64,000 nucleotides of DNA, taken from assembly GCF_029227915.1 (NCBI RefSeq), contig NC_079883.1:29948001-30012000 (forward strand), written 5' to 3'. The translations under genes and the position numbers were made by a program. This DNA comes from Hydractinia symbiolongicarpus. Its lineage: Eukaryota; Cnidaria; Hydrozoa; Anthoathecata; Hydractiniidae. Shown one piece after another: positions 10,250 to 23,767 of this stretch; the first letter of the stretch is position 1, and every line of letters starts with the position of its first letter. The notes under the pieces are model-generated. The model ran no database searches. It saw only the letters and a list, made by a program, of their open reading frames with translations, and was not told where the DNA came from.

Positions 10250-13200
10250 TAACATTCTTCTTAATTTGACATGATTGCCGGAACTCAGCGATTACACTGG
10301 GCGCTGTGGTAGCACTTCATTTAAAAATTTAAATAAAAAAGTTATTTTTTACTGTGGGACCAATCCTAGCCGTTATCGCGCGCTGAAGAAATAGCGACAG
10401 TTTCAAAAACTTCATTTCATTGACTTTCTAACGGTATCAATCCGTTTGAGTTACAACTGTTGCGTCACATATTCGTCCCCACATGTATTTAGAGATAGTA
10501 TTCAGATATTACCAGGTATGATCGCTTTTAACAGTGAAACATTTGACTGTGGGACTTAATTGAACTGATTTTGGACTTTGACCTTCTAAATGTGATAAAT
10601 GAGCCAGTTTGATTACAAGAATTAACATTCTTCTTAATTTGACTTGATTGCTGGAACTTAGCGATTGCACTGGGCGCTGTGGTAGCATTTTATTAAAAAA
10701 TTAGGATAAGTAAGTCTTTTTTTACTGTGGGACCAATCCTAGCTGTTAGTTCGCGCTGAAGAAATAGAGAAAGTTTCAAGAACTACATTTCATTGACTTA
10801 CTAACGGTGACAATCCGTTTGAGTTACAACGGTTGCGTCACGTATTCGTACCAACATGTACTTAGTGATTTTCTTCCAATCTTACTAAGTTGTATTGCTT
10901 TTAACAGTGAAACGATTGACTGTGAGAATTAATTGAACTGACTCTGGACTATGTCCTTATAAATGTGACAGATGAGCCAATTGGTCTCCAAGGAATAAAT
11001 TTCTTCTTAATTTGACGTGATGGCTGGAATTCACCGATTACATTAGGCTCTGTGGTAGCGCTTTATTTACAAATTTAGATAAATAAGTCTTTTTTACTGT
11101 GGGACAAATCCTGGCCGTTAGCATGCGCTGAATAAATAGGAATAGTTTCAAATACTACATTTCATTGACTTTCTAGCGGTATAAATCCGTTTGAGTTACA
11201 ACGGTTGCGTCACATATTCGTACCAACATGTATTTAGCGATAGTATTCGGATAATACTAGGTTGCATCGCTTTTAACAGTGAAACGGTTGACTGTGGGAC
11301 TTAGTAGAACTGATTTTAGACTTTGACCTTATAAATGTGATAAATGAGCCAGTTTGACTACAAGAAATAACATTCTTCTTAATTTGACATGATTGCTGGA
11401 ACTCAGCGATTACACTGGGCGCTGTGGTAGCGCTTTATTAAAAAATTAAGAGAAATAAGTAATTTTTTACTGTGGGACCAATCAAAGCTGTTAGTTCGCG
11501 CTGAAGAAATAAAGACATTCTGAAAAACTACATTTCATCGACTTCTTTGCCGTATTAATCCGTTTGAGTTACAACGGTTGCGTCACATATTCGTACCAAC
11601 ATGGATTAAGTGATTTTCTTCCGATATTTCTAAGTTGTATTGCTTTTAACAGTGAAACGATTGACTGTGGAACTTAATTGAACTGATTTTGGACTTTGAC
11701 CTTATAAATGTGATAAATGAGCCAGTCTGACTACAAGAAATAACATTCTTCTTAATTTGACATGATTGCCGGAACTCAGCGATTACACTGGGCGCTGTGG
11801 TAGCACTTCATTTAAAAATTTAAATAAAAAAGTTATTTTTTACTGTGGGACCAATCCTAGCCGTTATCGCGCGCTGAAGAAATAGCGACAGTTTCAAAAA
11901 CTTCATTTCATTGACTTTCTAACGGTATCAATCCGTTTGAGTTACAACTGTTGCGTCACATATTCGTCCCCACATGTATTTAGAGATAGTATTCAGATAT
12001 TACCAGGTATGATCGCTTTTAACAGTGAAACATTTGACTGTGGGACTTAATTGAACTGATTTTGGACTTTGACCTTCTAAATGTGATAAATGAGCCAGTT
12101 TGAATACAAGAATTAACATTCTTCTTAATTTGACTTGATTGCTGGAACTTAGCGATTGCACTGGGCGCTGTGGTAGCATTTTATTAAAAAATTAGGATAA
12201 GTAAGTCTTTTTTTACTGTGGGACCAATCCTAGCTGTTAGTTCGCGCTGAAGAAATAGAGAAAGTTTCAAGAACTACATTTCATTGACTTACTAACGGTG
12301 ACAATCCGTTTGAGTTACAACGGTTGCGTCACGTATTCGTACCAACATGTACTTAGTGATTTTCTTCCAATCTTACTAAGTTGTATTGCTTTTAACAGTG
12401 AAACGATTGACTGTGAGAATTAATTGAACTGACTCTGGACTATGTCCTTATAAATGTGACAGATGAGCCAATTGGTCTCCAAGGAATAAATTTCTTCTTA
12501 ATTTGACGTGATGGCTGGAATTCACCGATTACATTAGGCTCTGTGGTAGCGCTTTATTTACAAATTTAGATAAATAAGTCTTTTTTACTGTGGGACAAAT
12601 CCTGGCCGTTAGCATGCGCTGAATAAATAGGAATAGTTTCAAATACTACATTTCATTGACTTTCTAGCGGTATAAATCCGTTTGAGTTACAACGGTTGCG
12701 TCACATATTCGTACCAACATGTATTTAGCGATAGTATTCGGATAATACTAGGTTGCATCGCTTTTAACAGTGAAACGGTTGACTGTGGGACTTAGTAGAA
12801 CTGATTTTAGACTTTGACCTTATAAATGTGATAAATGAGCCAGTTTGACTACAAGAAATAACATTCTTCTTAATTTGACATGATTGCTGGAACTCAGCGA
12901 TTACACTGGGCGCTGTGGTAGCGCTTTATTAAAAAATTAAGAGAAATAAGTAATTTTTTACTGTGGGACCAATCAAAGCTGTTAGTTCGCGCTGAAGAAA
13001 TAAAGACATTCTGAAAAACTACATTTCATCGACTTCTTTGCCGTATTAATCCGTTTGAGTTACAACGGTTGCGTCACATATTCGTACCAACATGGATTAA
13101 GTGATTTTCTTCCGATATTTCTAAGTTGTATTGCTTTTAACAGTGAAACGATTGACTGTGGAACTTAATTGAACTGATTTTGGACTTTGACCTTATAAAT

Positions 13201-14722
13201 GTGATAAATGAGCCAGTCTGACTACAAGAAATAACATTCTTCTTAATTTGACATGATTGCCGGAACTCAGCGATTACACTGGGCGCTGTGGTAGCACTTC
13301 ATTTAAAAATTTAAATAAAAAAGTTATTTTTTACTGTGGGACCAATCCTAGCCGTTATCGCGCGCTGAAGAAATAGCGACAGTTTCAAAAACTTCATTTC
13401 ATTGACTTTCTAACGGTATCAATCCGTTTGAGTTACAACTGTTGCGTCACATATTCGTCCCCACATGTATTTAGAGATAGTATTCAGATATTACCAGGTA
13501 TGATCGCTTTTAACAGTGAAACATTTGACTGTGGGACTTAATTGAACTGATTTTGGACTTTGACCTTCTAAATGTGATAAATGAGCCAGTTTGATTACAA
13601 GAATTAACATTCTTCTTAATTTGACTTGATTGCTGGAACTTAGCGATTGCACTGGGCGCTGTGGTAGCATTTTATTAAAAAATTAGGATAAGTAAGTCTT
13701 TTTTTACTGTGGGACCAATCCTAGCTGTTAGTTCGCGCTGAAGAAATAGAGAAAGTTTCAAGAACTACATTTCATTGACTTACTAACGGTGACAATCCGT
13801 TTGAGTTACAACGGTTGCGTCACGTATTCGTACCAACATGTACTTAGTGATTTTCTTCCAATCTTACTAAGTTGTATTGCTTTTAACAGTGAAACGATTG
13901 ACTGTGAGAATTAATTGAACTGACTCTGGACTATGTCCTTATAAATGTGACAGATGAGCCAATTGGTCTCCAAGGAATAAATTTCTTCTTAATTTGACGT
14001 GATGGCTGGAATTCACCGATTACATTAGGCTCTGTGGTAGCGCTTTATTTACAAATTTAGATAAATAAGTCTTTTTTACTGTGGGACAAATCCTGGCCGT
14101 TAGCATGCGCTGAATAAATAGGAATAGTTTCAAATACTACATTTCATTGACTTTCTAGCGGTATAAATCCGTTTGAGTTACAACGGTTGCGTCACATATT
14201 CGTACCAACATGTATTTAGCGATAGTATTCGGATAATACTAGGTTGCATCGCTTTTAACAGTGAAACGGTTGACTGTGGGACTTAGTAGAACTGATTTTA
14301 GACTTTGACCTTATAAATGTGATAAATGAGCCAGTTTGACTACAAGAAATAACATTCTTCTTAATTTGACATGATTGCTGGAACTCAGCGATTACACTGG
14401 GCGCTGTGGTAGCGCTTTATTAAAAAATTAAGAGAAATAAGTAATTTTTTACTGTGGGACCAATCAAAGCTGTTAGTTCGCGCTGAAGAAATAAAGACAT
14501 TCTGAAAAACTACATTTCATCGACTTCTTTGCCGTATTAATCCGTTTGAGTTACAACGGTTGCGTCACATATTCGTACCAACATGGATTAAGTGATTTTC
14601 TTCCGATATTTCTAAGTTGTATTGCTTTTAACAGTGAAACGATTGACTGTGGAACTTAATTGAACTGATTTTGGACTTTGACCTTATAAATGTGATAAAT
14701 GAGCCAGTCTGACTACAAGAAA
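10250..14722. repeat. Tetramer HOR, 1491-bp period, three copies
   Basis: Landmarks 10464/10837/11209/11582, 11955/12328/12700/13073 and 13446/13819/14191/14564. Each copy has a TCCCCAC monomer with TTACCAGGTATGATCGC, a CACGTATTCG monomer with TGTACTTAGTG, a GCTGAATAAATAGG monomer, and a monomer with CATGGATTAAGTG. All three repeat at 1491 bp and I saw only isolated differences (for example TTTGATTACAAG against TTTGAATACAAG at about 12103). Homogeneity ends at about 14750, where GGGCGCTGTGG becomes GGGTGGTGTGG. Confidence 0.9.
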
Positions 14723-16890
14723 TAACATTCTTCTTAATTTGACATGATTGCTGGAACTCAGCGATTACACTGGGTGGTGTGGTAGCACGTTATTAAAAAA
14801 TTTAAATAAAAAAGTCATTTTTTACTGGGGGACCAATCCTACCCGCTATCGCGCACTGAAGAAAAAGCGACAGTTTCAAAAACTACATTTCATTGACTTT
14901 CTAACGGTATCAATCCGCTTGAGTTAAAACGGTGTCGCCACATATTCGTCCCCACATGTATTTAGCGATAGTATTTGGATATTACTAGGTTGCATCGCTT
15001 TAAACAGTGAAACGTTTGACTGTGGGACTTAATTGAACTGATTTTGGACTTTGACCTTATAAATGTGATAAATGAGCCAGTTTGACTACAAGAAGTAACA
15101 TTCTTTTTAATTTGACTTGATTGCTGGAAGTCAGCGATTACACTGGGCGCTGTGGTAGAACTTTATTAAAAAATTAGGATAAATAAGTCATTTTTTACTG
15201 TGGGACCAATCCTAGCCGTTAGTTCGCGCTGAAGAAATAGCGAAAGTTTCCAGAACTACATTTCATTGACTTACTAACGGTGTCAATCCGTTTGAGTTAC
15301 AACGGTTGCGTCACATATTCGTACCAACATGTATTAAGTGATTTTCTTCCCATATTTCTAAGTTGTATTGCTTTTAACAGTGAAACGATTGACTGTGAGA
15401 ATTAATTGAACTGACTCTGGACTATGTCCTTATAAATGTGACAGATGAGCCAATTGGTCTCCAAGGAATAACTTTCTTCTTAATTTGACGTGATGGCTGG
15501 AATTCACCGATTACATTAGGCTCTGTGGTAGCGCTTTATTTACAAATTTAGATAAATAAGTCTTTTTTACTGTGGGACACATCCTGGCCGTTAGCATGCG
15601 CTGAATAAATAGGAATAGTTTCAAATACTACATTTCATTGACTTTCTAGCGGTATAAATCCGTTTGAGTTACAACGGTTGCGTCACATATTCGTACCAAC
15701 ATGTATTTAGCGATAGTATTCGGATAATACTAGGTTGCATCGCTTTTAACAGTGAAACGGTTGACTGTGGGACTTAGTAGAACTGATTTTAGACTTTGAC
15801 CTTATAAATGTGATAAATGAGCCAGTTTGACTACAAGAAATAACATTCTTCTTAATTTGACATGATTGCTGGAACTCAGCGATTACACTGGGCGCTGTGG
15901 TAGCGCTTTATTAAAAAATTAAGAGAAATAAGTAATTTTTTACTGTGGGACCAATCAAAGCTGTTAGTTCGCGCTGAAGAAATAAAGACATTCTGAAAAA
16001 CTACATTTCATCGACTTCTTTGCCGTATTAATCCGTTTGAGTTACAACGGTTGCGTCACATATTCGTACCAACATGGATTAAGTGATTTTCTTCCGATAT
16101 TTCTAAGTTGTATTGCTTTTAACAGTGAAACGATTGACTGTGGAACTTAATTGAACTGATTTTGCACTTTGACCTTATAAATGTGATAAATGAGCCAGTC
16201 TGACTACAAGAAATAACATTCTTCTTAATTTGACATGATTGCTGGAACTCAGCGATTACACTGGGTGGTGTGGTAGCACGTTATTAAAAAATTTAAATAA
16301 AAAAGTCATTTTTTACTGGGGGACCAATCCTACCCGCTATCGCGCACTGAAGAAAAAGCGACAGTTTCAGAAACTACATTTCATTGACTTTCTAACGGTA
16401 TCAATCCGCTTGAGTTAAAACGGTGTCGCCACATATTCGTCCCCACATGTATTTAGCGATAGTATTTGGATATTACTAGGTTGCATCGCTTTAAACAGTG
16501 AAACGTTTGACTGTGGGACTTAATTGAACTGATTTTGGACTTTGACCTTATAAATGTGATAAATGAGCCAGTTTGACTACAAGAAGTAACATTCTTTTTA
16601 ATTTGACTTGATTGCTGGAAGTCAGCGATTACACTGGGCGCTGTGGTAGAACTTTATTAAAAAATTAGGATAAATAAGTCATTTTTTACTGTGGGACCAA
16701 TCCTAGCCGTTAGTTCGCGCTGACGAAATAGCGAAAGTTTCCAGAACTACATTTCATTGACTTACTAACGGTGTCAATCCGTTTGAGTTACAACGGTTGC
16801 GTCACATATTCGTACCAACATGTATTAAGTGATTTTCTTCCCATATTTCTAAGTTGTATTGCTTTTAACAGTGAAACGATTGACTGTGGA
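13899..16890. repeat. Second version of the 1491-bp tetramer, two copies
   Basis: The 1491-bp period continues past the first tetramer but with two of the four monomers exchanged. 14191/14564/14937/15310 repeat as 15682/16055/16428/16801. The new monomers carry GGTGTCGCC with TCCCCAC (14937, 16428) and TATTAAGTGATTTTCTTCCC (15310, 16801). The shared monomers are those of the previous block, so the two versions overlap at 13899-14722. Copies diverge at about 16890 (GACTGTGGAAGTTAATTG against GACTGTGAGAATTAATTG). Confidence 0.8.
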
Positions 16891-18965
16891 AGTTAATTGT
16901 ACTAACTTGGGAGTGTGACGTTATAAATGTGATAAGCGAGCCAACTGGACCCAAGAAATAACATTCTTCTTAATTTGACATGATTGCCGGAACTCAGCAA
17001 TTACACTGGGCGCTGTGGTAGCACTTCATTTAAAAATTTAAATTAAAAGTCATTTTTTACTGTGGGACCATCCTAGCCGTTATGGCGCGCTGAAGAAATA
17101 GCGACAGTTTCAAGAACTACATTTCATTGACTTACTAACAGTGTCAATGCGTTTGAGTTACAACGGTTGCGTCACATATTCGCACCAACATGTATTTAGT
17201 GATTTTCTTCCGATATGACTAAGTTGCATCGCTTTTAACGGTGAAACGATTGACTGTGGGACTTAATTGAACTAACTTTGGACTGTGACCTGATAAATAT
17301 TATAAATGAGCCAGTTTGACTACAAGAAATAGCATTCTTCTTAATTTGACTTGATTGCTAGAACTCAGCGATTACACTGGGCGCTGTGGTAGAACTTTAT
17401 TAAAAAATTAGGATAAATAAGTCATTTTTTACTGTGGGACCAATCGTAACCGTTAGTTCGCGCTGACGAAATAGCGAAAGATTCAAGAACTACATTACAT
17501 TGACTTACTAACGGTGTCAATCCGTTTGAGTTACAACGGTTGCGTCACATATTCGTACCAACATGTATTAAGTGATTTTCTTCCGATATTTCTAAGTTGT
17601 ATTGCTTTTAACAGTGAAACGATTGACTGTGGAACTTAATTGAACTAACTTGGGAGTGTGACGTTATAAATGTGATAAGCAAGCCAACAGGACCCAAGAA
17701 ATAACATTCTTCTTAATTTGACATGATTGCCGGAACTCAGCGATTACACTGGGCGCTGTGGTAGCACTTCATTTAAAAATTTAAATAAAAAAGTCATTTT
17801 TTACTGTGGGACCAATCCTAGCCGTTATCGCGCGCTGAAGAAATAGCGACAGTTTCCAGAACTACATTTCATTGACTTACTAACGGTGTCAATCCGTTTG
17901 AGTTACAACGGTTGCGTCACATATTCGTACCAACATGTATTAAGTGATTTTCTTCCCATATTTCTAAGTTGTATTGCTTTTAACAGTGAAACGATTGACT
18001 GTGGAAGTTAATTGTACTAACTTGGGAGTGTGACGTTATAAATGTGATAAGCGAGCCAACTGGACCCAAGAAATAACATTCTTCTTAATTTGACATGATT
18101 GCCGGAACTCAGCAATTACACTGGGCGCTGTGGTAGCACTTCATTTAAAAATTTAAATTAAAAGTCATTTTTTACTGTGGGACCATCCTAGCCGTTATGG
18201 CGCGCTGAAGAAATAGCGACAGTTTCAAGAACTACATTTCATTGACTTACTAACAGTGTCAATGCGTTTGAGTTACAACGGTTGCGTCACATATTCGCAC
18301 CAACATGTATTTAGTGATTTTCTTCCGATATGACTAAGTTGCATCGCTTTTAACGGTGAAACGATTGACTGTGGGACTTAATTGAACTAACTTTGGACTG
18401 TGACCTGATAAATATTATAAATGAGCCAGTTTGACTACAAGAAATAGCATTCTTCTTAATTTGACTTGATTGCTAGAACTCAGCGATTACACTGGGCGCT
18501 GTGGTAGAACTTTATTAAAAAATTAGGATAAATAAGTCATTTTTTACTGTGGGACCAATCGTAACCGTTAGTTCGCGCTGACGAAATAGCGAAAGATTCA
18601 AGAACTACATTACATTGACTTACTAACGGTGTCAATCCGTTTGAGTTACAACGGTTGCGTCACATATTCGTACCAACATGTATTAAGTGATTTTCTTCCG
18701 ATATTTCTAAGTTGTATTGCTTTTAACAGTGAAACGATTGACTGTGGAACTTAATTGAACTAACTTGGGAGTGTGACGTTATAAATGTGATAAGCAAGCC
18801 AACAGGACCCAAGAAATAACATTCTTCTTAATTTGACATGATTGCCGGAACTCAGCGATTACACTGGGCGCTGTGGTAGCACTTCATTTAAAAATTTAAA
18901 TAAAAAAGTCATTTTTTACTGTGGGACCAATCCTAGCCGTTATCGCGCGCTGAAGAAATAGCGAC
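16736..18965. repeat. Trimer HOR, 1115-bp period, two copies
   Basis: Landmarks 16801/17171/17544 repeat as 17916/18286/18659. The short period comes from a monomer spacing of 370 bp caused by small losses such as AAATTAAAAGTC and GGGACCATCC, present in both copies (about 17041-17072 and 18155-18186). Copy boundaries are near 17850/17851, at the GTTTCCAGAAC variant. The first monomer is shared with the preceding tetramer, so the two blocks overlap. Confidence 0.85.
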
Positions 18966-21499
18966 AGTTTCAAAAACTACATTTCATTGACTTTCTAACG
19001 GTATCAATCCGTTTGAGTTACAACTGTTACGTCACATATTCGTCCCCACATGTATTTAGCGATAGTATTCAGATATTACTAGGTTGCATCGCTTTTAACA
19101 GTGAAACATTTGACTGTGGGACTTAACTGAACTGATTTTGGAGTTTGACCTTCTAAATGTGATAAATGAGCTAGTTTGATTACAAGAAGTAACATTCTTC
19201 TTAATTTGACTTGATTGCTGAAACTTAGCGATTGCACTGGGCGCTGTGGTAGCACTTTATAAAAAAATTAGGATAAATAAGTCATTTTTTACTGTGGGAC
19301 CAATCCTAGCCGTTAGTTCGCGCTGAAGAAATAGAGACAGATTCAAAAAGTAAATTTCGTTGACTTTCTACCGGTGTCAATCCGTTTGAGTTAGAACGAT
19401 TGCGTCACATATTCGTACCAACATGTACTTAGTGATTTTTTTCCGATATTACTAAGTTGTATCGCTTTTAACAGTGAAACGATTGACTGTGGAAGTTAAT
19501 TGTACTAACTTGGGAGTGTGACGTTATAAATGTGATAAGCGAGCCAACTGGACCCAAGAAATAACATTCTTCTTAATTTGACATGATTGCCGGAACTCAG
19601 CAATTACACTGGGCGCTGTGGTAGCACTTCATTTAAAAATTTAAATAAAAAGTCATTTTTTACTGTGGGACCAATCCTAGCCGTTATGGCGCGCTGAAGA
19701 AATAGCGACAGTTTCAAGAACTACATTTCATTGACTTACTAACAGTGTCAATCCGTTTGAGTTACAACGGTTGCGTCACATATTCGTACCAACATGTATT
19801 TAGTGATTTTCTTCCGATATGACTAAGTTGCATCGCTTTTAACGGTGAAACGATTGACTGTGGGACTTAATTGAACTAACTTGGGAGTGTGACCTGATAA
19901 ATATTATAAATGAGCCAGTTTGACTACAAGAAATAGCATTCTTCTTAATTTGACTTGATTGCTAGAACTCAGCGATTACACTGGGCGCTGTGGTAGAACT
20001 TTATTAAAAAATTAGGATAAATAAGTCATTTTTTACTGTGGGACCAATCGTAACCGTTAGTTCGCGCTGACGAAATAGCGAAAGTTTCAAGAACTACATT
20101 ACATTGACTTACTAACGGTGTCAATCCGTTTGAGTTACAACGGTTGCGTCACATATTCGTACCAACATGTATTAAGTGATTTTCTTCCGATATTTCTAAG
20201 TTGTATTGCTTTTAACAGTGAAACGATTGACTGTGGAACTTAATTGAACTAACTTGGGAGTGTGACGTTATAAATGTGATAAGCAAGCCAACAGGACCCA
20301 AGAAATAACATTCTTCTTAATTTGACATGATTGCCGGAACTCAGCGATTACACTGGGCGCTGTGGTAACACTTCATTTAAAAATTTAAATAAAAAGTCAT
20401 TTTTTACTGTGGGACCAATCCTAGCCGTTATGGCGCGCTGAAGAAATAGCGACAGTTTCAAGAACTACATTTCATTGACTTACTAACAGTGTCAATCCCT
20501 TTGAGTTACAACGGTTGCGTCACATATTCGTACCAACATGTATTTAGTGATTTTCTTCCGATATGACTAAGTTGCATCGCTTTTAACGGTGAAACGATTG
20601 ACTGTGGGACTTAATTGAACTAACTTGGGAGTGTGACCTGATAAATATTATAAATGAGCCAGTTTGACTACAAGAAATAGCATTCTTCTTAATTTGACTT
20701 GATTGCTAGAACTCAGCGATTACACTGGGCGCTGTGGTAGAACTTTATTAAAAAATTAGGATAAATAAGTCATTTTTTACTGTGGGACCAATCGTAACCG
20801 TTAGTTCGCGCTGACGAAATAGCGAAAGTTTCAAGAACTACATTACATTGACTTACTAACGGTGTCAATCCGTTTGAGTTACAACGGTTGCGTCACATAT
20901 TCGTACCAACATGTATTAAGTGATTTTCTTCCGATATTTCTAAGTTGTATTGCTTTTAACAGTGAAACGATTGACTGTGGAACTTAATTGAACTAACTTG
21001 GGAGTGTGACGTTATAAATGTGATAAGCAAGCCAACAGGACCCAAGAAATAACATTCTTCTTAATTTGACATGATTGCCGGAACTCAGCGATTACACTGG
21101 GCGCTGTGGTAGCACTTCATTTAAAAATTTAAATAAAAAAGTCATTTTTTACTGTGGGACCAATCCTAGCCGTTATCGCGCGCTGAAGAAATAGCGACAG
21201 TTTCAAAAACTACATTTCATTGACTTTCTAACGGTATCAATCCGTTTGAGTTACAACTGTTACGTCACATATTCGTCCCCACATGTATTTAGCGATAGTA
21301 TTCAGATATTACTAGGTTGCATCGCTTTTAACAGTGAAACATTTGACTGTGGGACTTAACTGAACTGATTTTGGAGTTTGACCTTCTAAATGTGATAAAT
21401 GAGTCAGTTTGATTACAAGAAGTAACATTCTTCTTAATTTGACTTGATTGCTGAAACTTAGCGATTGCACTGGGCGCTGTGGTAGCACTTTATAAAAAA
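18966..21499. repeat. Dimer HOR (744 bp) flanked by repeated two-monomer blocks
   Basis: Landmarks 19031, 19404, 19775, 20148, 20519, 20892 and 21264. 19775/20148 repeat as 20519/20892 at 744 bp, and these are relatives of 17171/17544 of the trimer to the left, which has lost its first member here. The flanking pair 19031/19404 reappears 2233 bp later as 21264/21637. Diagnostic variants of 19031 and 21264 are ACTGTTACGTCAC and TTAACTGAACTG with GGAGTTTGACC. Confidence 0.8.
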
Positions 21500-22870
21500 A
21501 TTAGGATAAATAAGTCATTTTTTACTGTGGGACCAATCCTAGCCGTTAGTTCGCGCTGAAGAAATAGAGACAGATTCAAAAAGTAAATTTCGTTGACTTT
21601 CTACCGGTGTCAATCCGTTTGAGTTAGAACGATTGCGTCACATATTCGTACCAACATGTACTTAGTGATTTTTTTCCGATATTACTAAGTTGTATCGCTT
21701 TTAACAGTGAAACGATTGACTCTGGGAATTAATTGAACTGATTCTTGACTGTGACCTTGTAAATGCGATAAATGAGCCAATTTGGCTCCAAGAAATAACA
21801 TTCTTCTTAATTCAACATGATTGCTGGAATTCAGCGAGTACACTTGGCTCTGTGGTAGTGCTTTATTTAAAAATTTAGATAAATAAGTCATTTTTTACTG
21901 TGGGACCAATCCCAGCCGTTAGTTCGCGCTGAAGAAATAGAGACAGTTTCAAAAAGTACATTTCATTGACTTTCTACCGGTGTCAATTCCTTTGAGTTAG
22001 AACAATTGCGTCACATATTCGTACCAACATGTACTTAGTAATTTTTTTCCGATATTACTAAGTTGTACCGCTTTTAACAGTGAAACGATTGACTCTGGGA
22101 ATTAATTGAACTGATTCTGGACTGTGACCTTGTAAATGCGATAAATGAGCCAATTTGGCTCCAAGAAATAACATTCTTCTTAATTCAACATGATTGCTGG
22201 AATTCAGCGAGTACACTTGGCTCTGTGGTAGTGCTTTATTTAAAAATTTAGATAAATAAGTCATTTTTTACTGTGGGACCAATCCCAGCCGTTAGTTCGC
22301 GCTGAAGAAATAGAGACAGTTTCAAAAAGTACATTTCATTGACTTTCTACCGGTGTCAATTCCTTTGAGTTAGAACAATTGCGTCACATATTCGTACCAA
22401 CATGTACTTAGTAATTTTTTTCCGATATTACTAAGTTGTACCGCTTTTAACAGTGAAACGATTGACTCTGGGAATTAATTGAACTGATTCTGGACTGTGA
22501 CCTTGTAAATGCGATAAATGAGCCAATTGGGCTCCAAGAAATAACATTCTTCTTAATTCGACATGATTGCTGGAATTCAGCGAGTACACTAGGCTCTGTG
22601 GTAGTGCTTTATTTAAAAATTTAGATAAATAAGTCATTTTTTACTGTGGGACCAATCCCAGCCGTTAGTTCGCGCTGAAGAAATAGAGACAGTTTCAAAA
22701 AGTCCATTTCATTGACTTTCTACCGGTTTCAATTCGTTTGAGTTAGAACGATTGCGTCACATACTCGTACCAACATGTACTTTGTAATTTTTTTCCGATA
22801 TTACTAATTTGACCGCTCTTAACAGTAAAACGATTGACTGTGGAACTTAATTGAACTAACTTGGGAGTGT
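21500..22870. repeat. Run of near-identical single monomers
   Basis: Landmarks 21637, 22010, 22383 and 22756, each 373 bp apart, with no higher-order pattern. The subtype is marked by TGTACTTAGT, TTTTTTTCCGATATT, GACTCTGGGAATTAATTG, CCTTGTAAATGCG and GGCTCTGTGGTAGTGC. These monomers contain a 68-codon open frame on the minus strand (for example 21685-21891) which I treat as a chance frame. The run stops abruptly at 22870 at an inversion joint. Confidence 0.85.
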
Positions 22871-23767
22871 TTTAAGTAAAACTCTACCACAGCGCCCAGT
22901 GCAATTGCTGAGTTCCAGCAATCAAGTCAAATTAAAAAGAATGTTATTTCTTGTAGTCAAACTGGCTCATTTATCACATTTATAAAGTCAAAGTCCAAAA
23001 TCAGTTCAATTAAGTCCCACTGTCAAACGTTTCAATGTTAAAATCGATGCAACCTAGTAATATCTGAGTACTATCGCTAAATACTTGTTGGTACGAATAT
23101 GTGACGCAACCGTTGTAACTCAAACGGATTGATACCGTTAGAAAGTCAATGAAATGTAGTTTTTGAAACTGTCCCTATTTCTTTAGCGCGCGATAACGGT
23201 AGGATTGGTCCCACAGTAAAAAATGACTTTTTTATTTAAATTTTTAAATGAAGTGCTACAACAGCGCTCAGTGTAATCGCTGAGTTCCAGCAATCATGTC
23301 AAATTAAGAAGAATGTTATTTCTTGTAGTCAAACTGGCTTATTTATAACATTTATCAGGTCACAGTCCAAAGTTAGTTGAATTAAGTGCCACGGTCAATC
23401 GTTTCATTGTTTAAGGCGATGCAACCTAGTAATATCAGAAAAATATCGCTAAATACATGTTGGTACGAATATGTGACGCAACCGTTGTAACTCAAACGGA
23501 TTGATACGGCCAAGAAGTTGATGAAATGAAGTTCTTGAGAATGTCTCTATTTCTTCAGCGCGAACAAACGCTTGGATTGGTCCCACAGTAAAGAATGACT
23601 TATTTATCTTAACTTTTTAATAAAGCGCTACCACAGCGCCCAGTGTAACCGCTGAGTTCCAGCAATCAAGTCAAATTAAGAAGAATGTTACTTCTTGTAG
23701 TCAAACTGGCTCATTTATCACATTTAAAATGTCAAAGTCCAGAATCAGTTCAATTAATGCCCAGAGT
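22871..23767 (-). repeat. Inverted 897-bp segment of the satellite
   Basis: From 22871 to about 23767 the monomers read as the reverse complement; the core appears as GTGACGCAA with landmarks near 23101 and 23473. It spans about 2.4 monomers. The left joint is TTGGGAGTGT followed by TTTAAGTAAAACTC. The right joint falls in AGTAAACGTTTGAC, around the palindrome AAACGTTT. Read in forward orientation, most of the segment matches the 29.6-30.2 kb block: GACATTTTAAATG, CAGCGGTTACACTGGG, GCTGTTGTAGCAC and GCGCGCTAAAG variants. The remainder resembles monomers with CAACAAGTATTTAG (46978, 60401). It is the only orientation change I found in the window. Confidence 0.92.

Noticed and set aside
21685-21891. 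68-codon minus-strand open frame repeated in ACTTAG-type monomers (also 22058, 22431, 41803, 42176, 42549, 42921, 45908, 54484, 56349, 56722)
   Set aside because: All copies sit at the same phase of one satellite subtype and their similarity follows from DNA amplification. The monomer length is not a multiple of 3, sister subtypes have stops in the frame, and there is no known domain or gene context.
22871-23767. Inverted segment as an inserted mobile element with terminal inverted repeats
   Set aside because: The contents are ordinary satellite monomers in reverse, with no terminal repeats of its own, no target-site duplication and no coding sequence.
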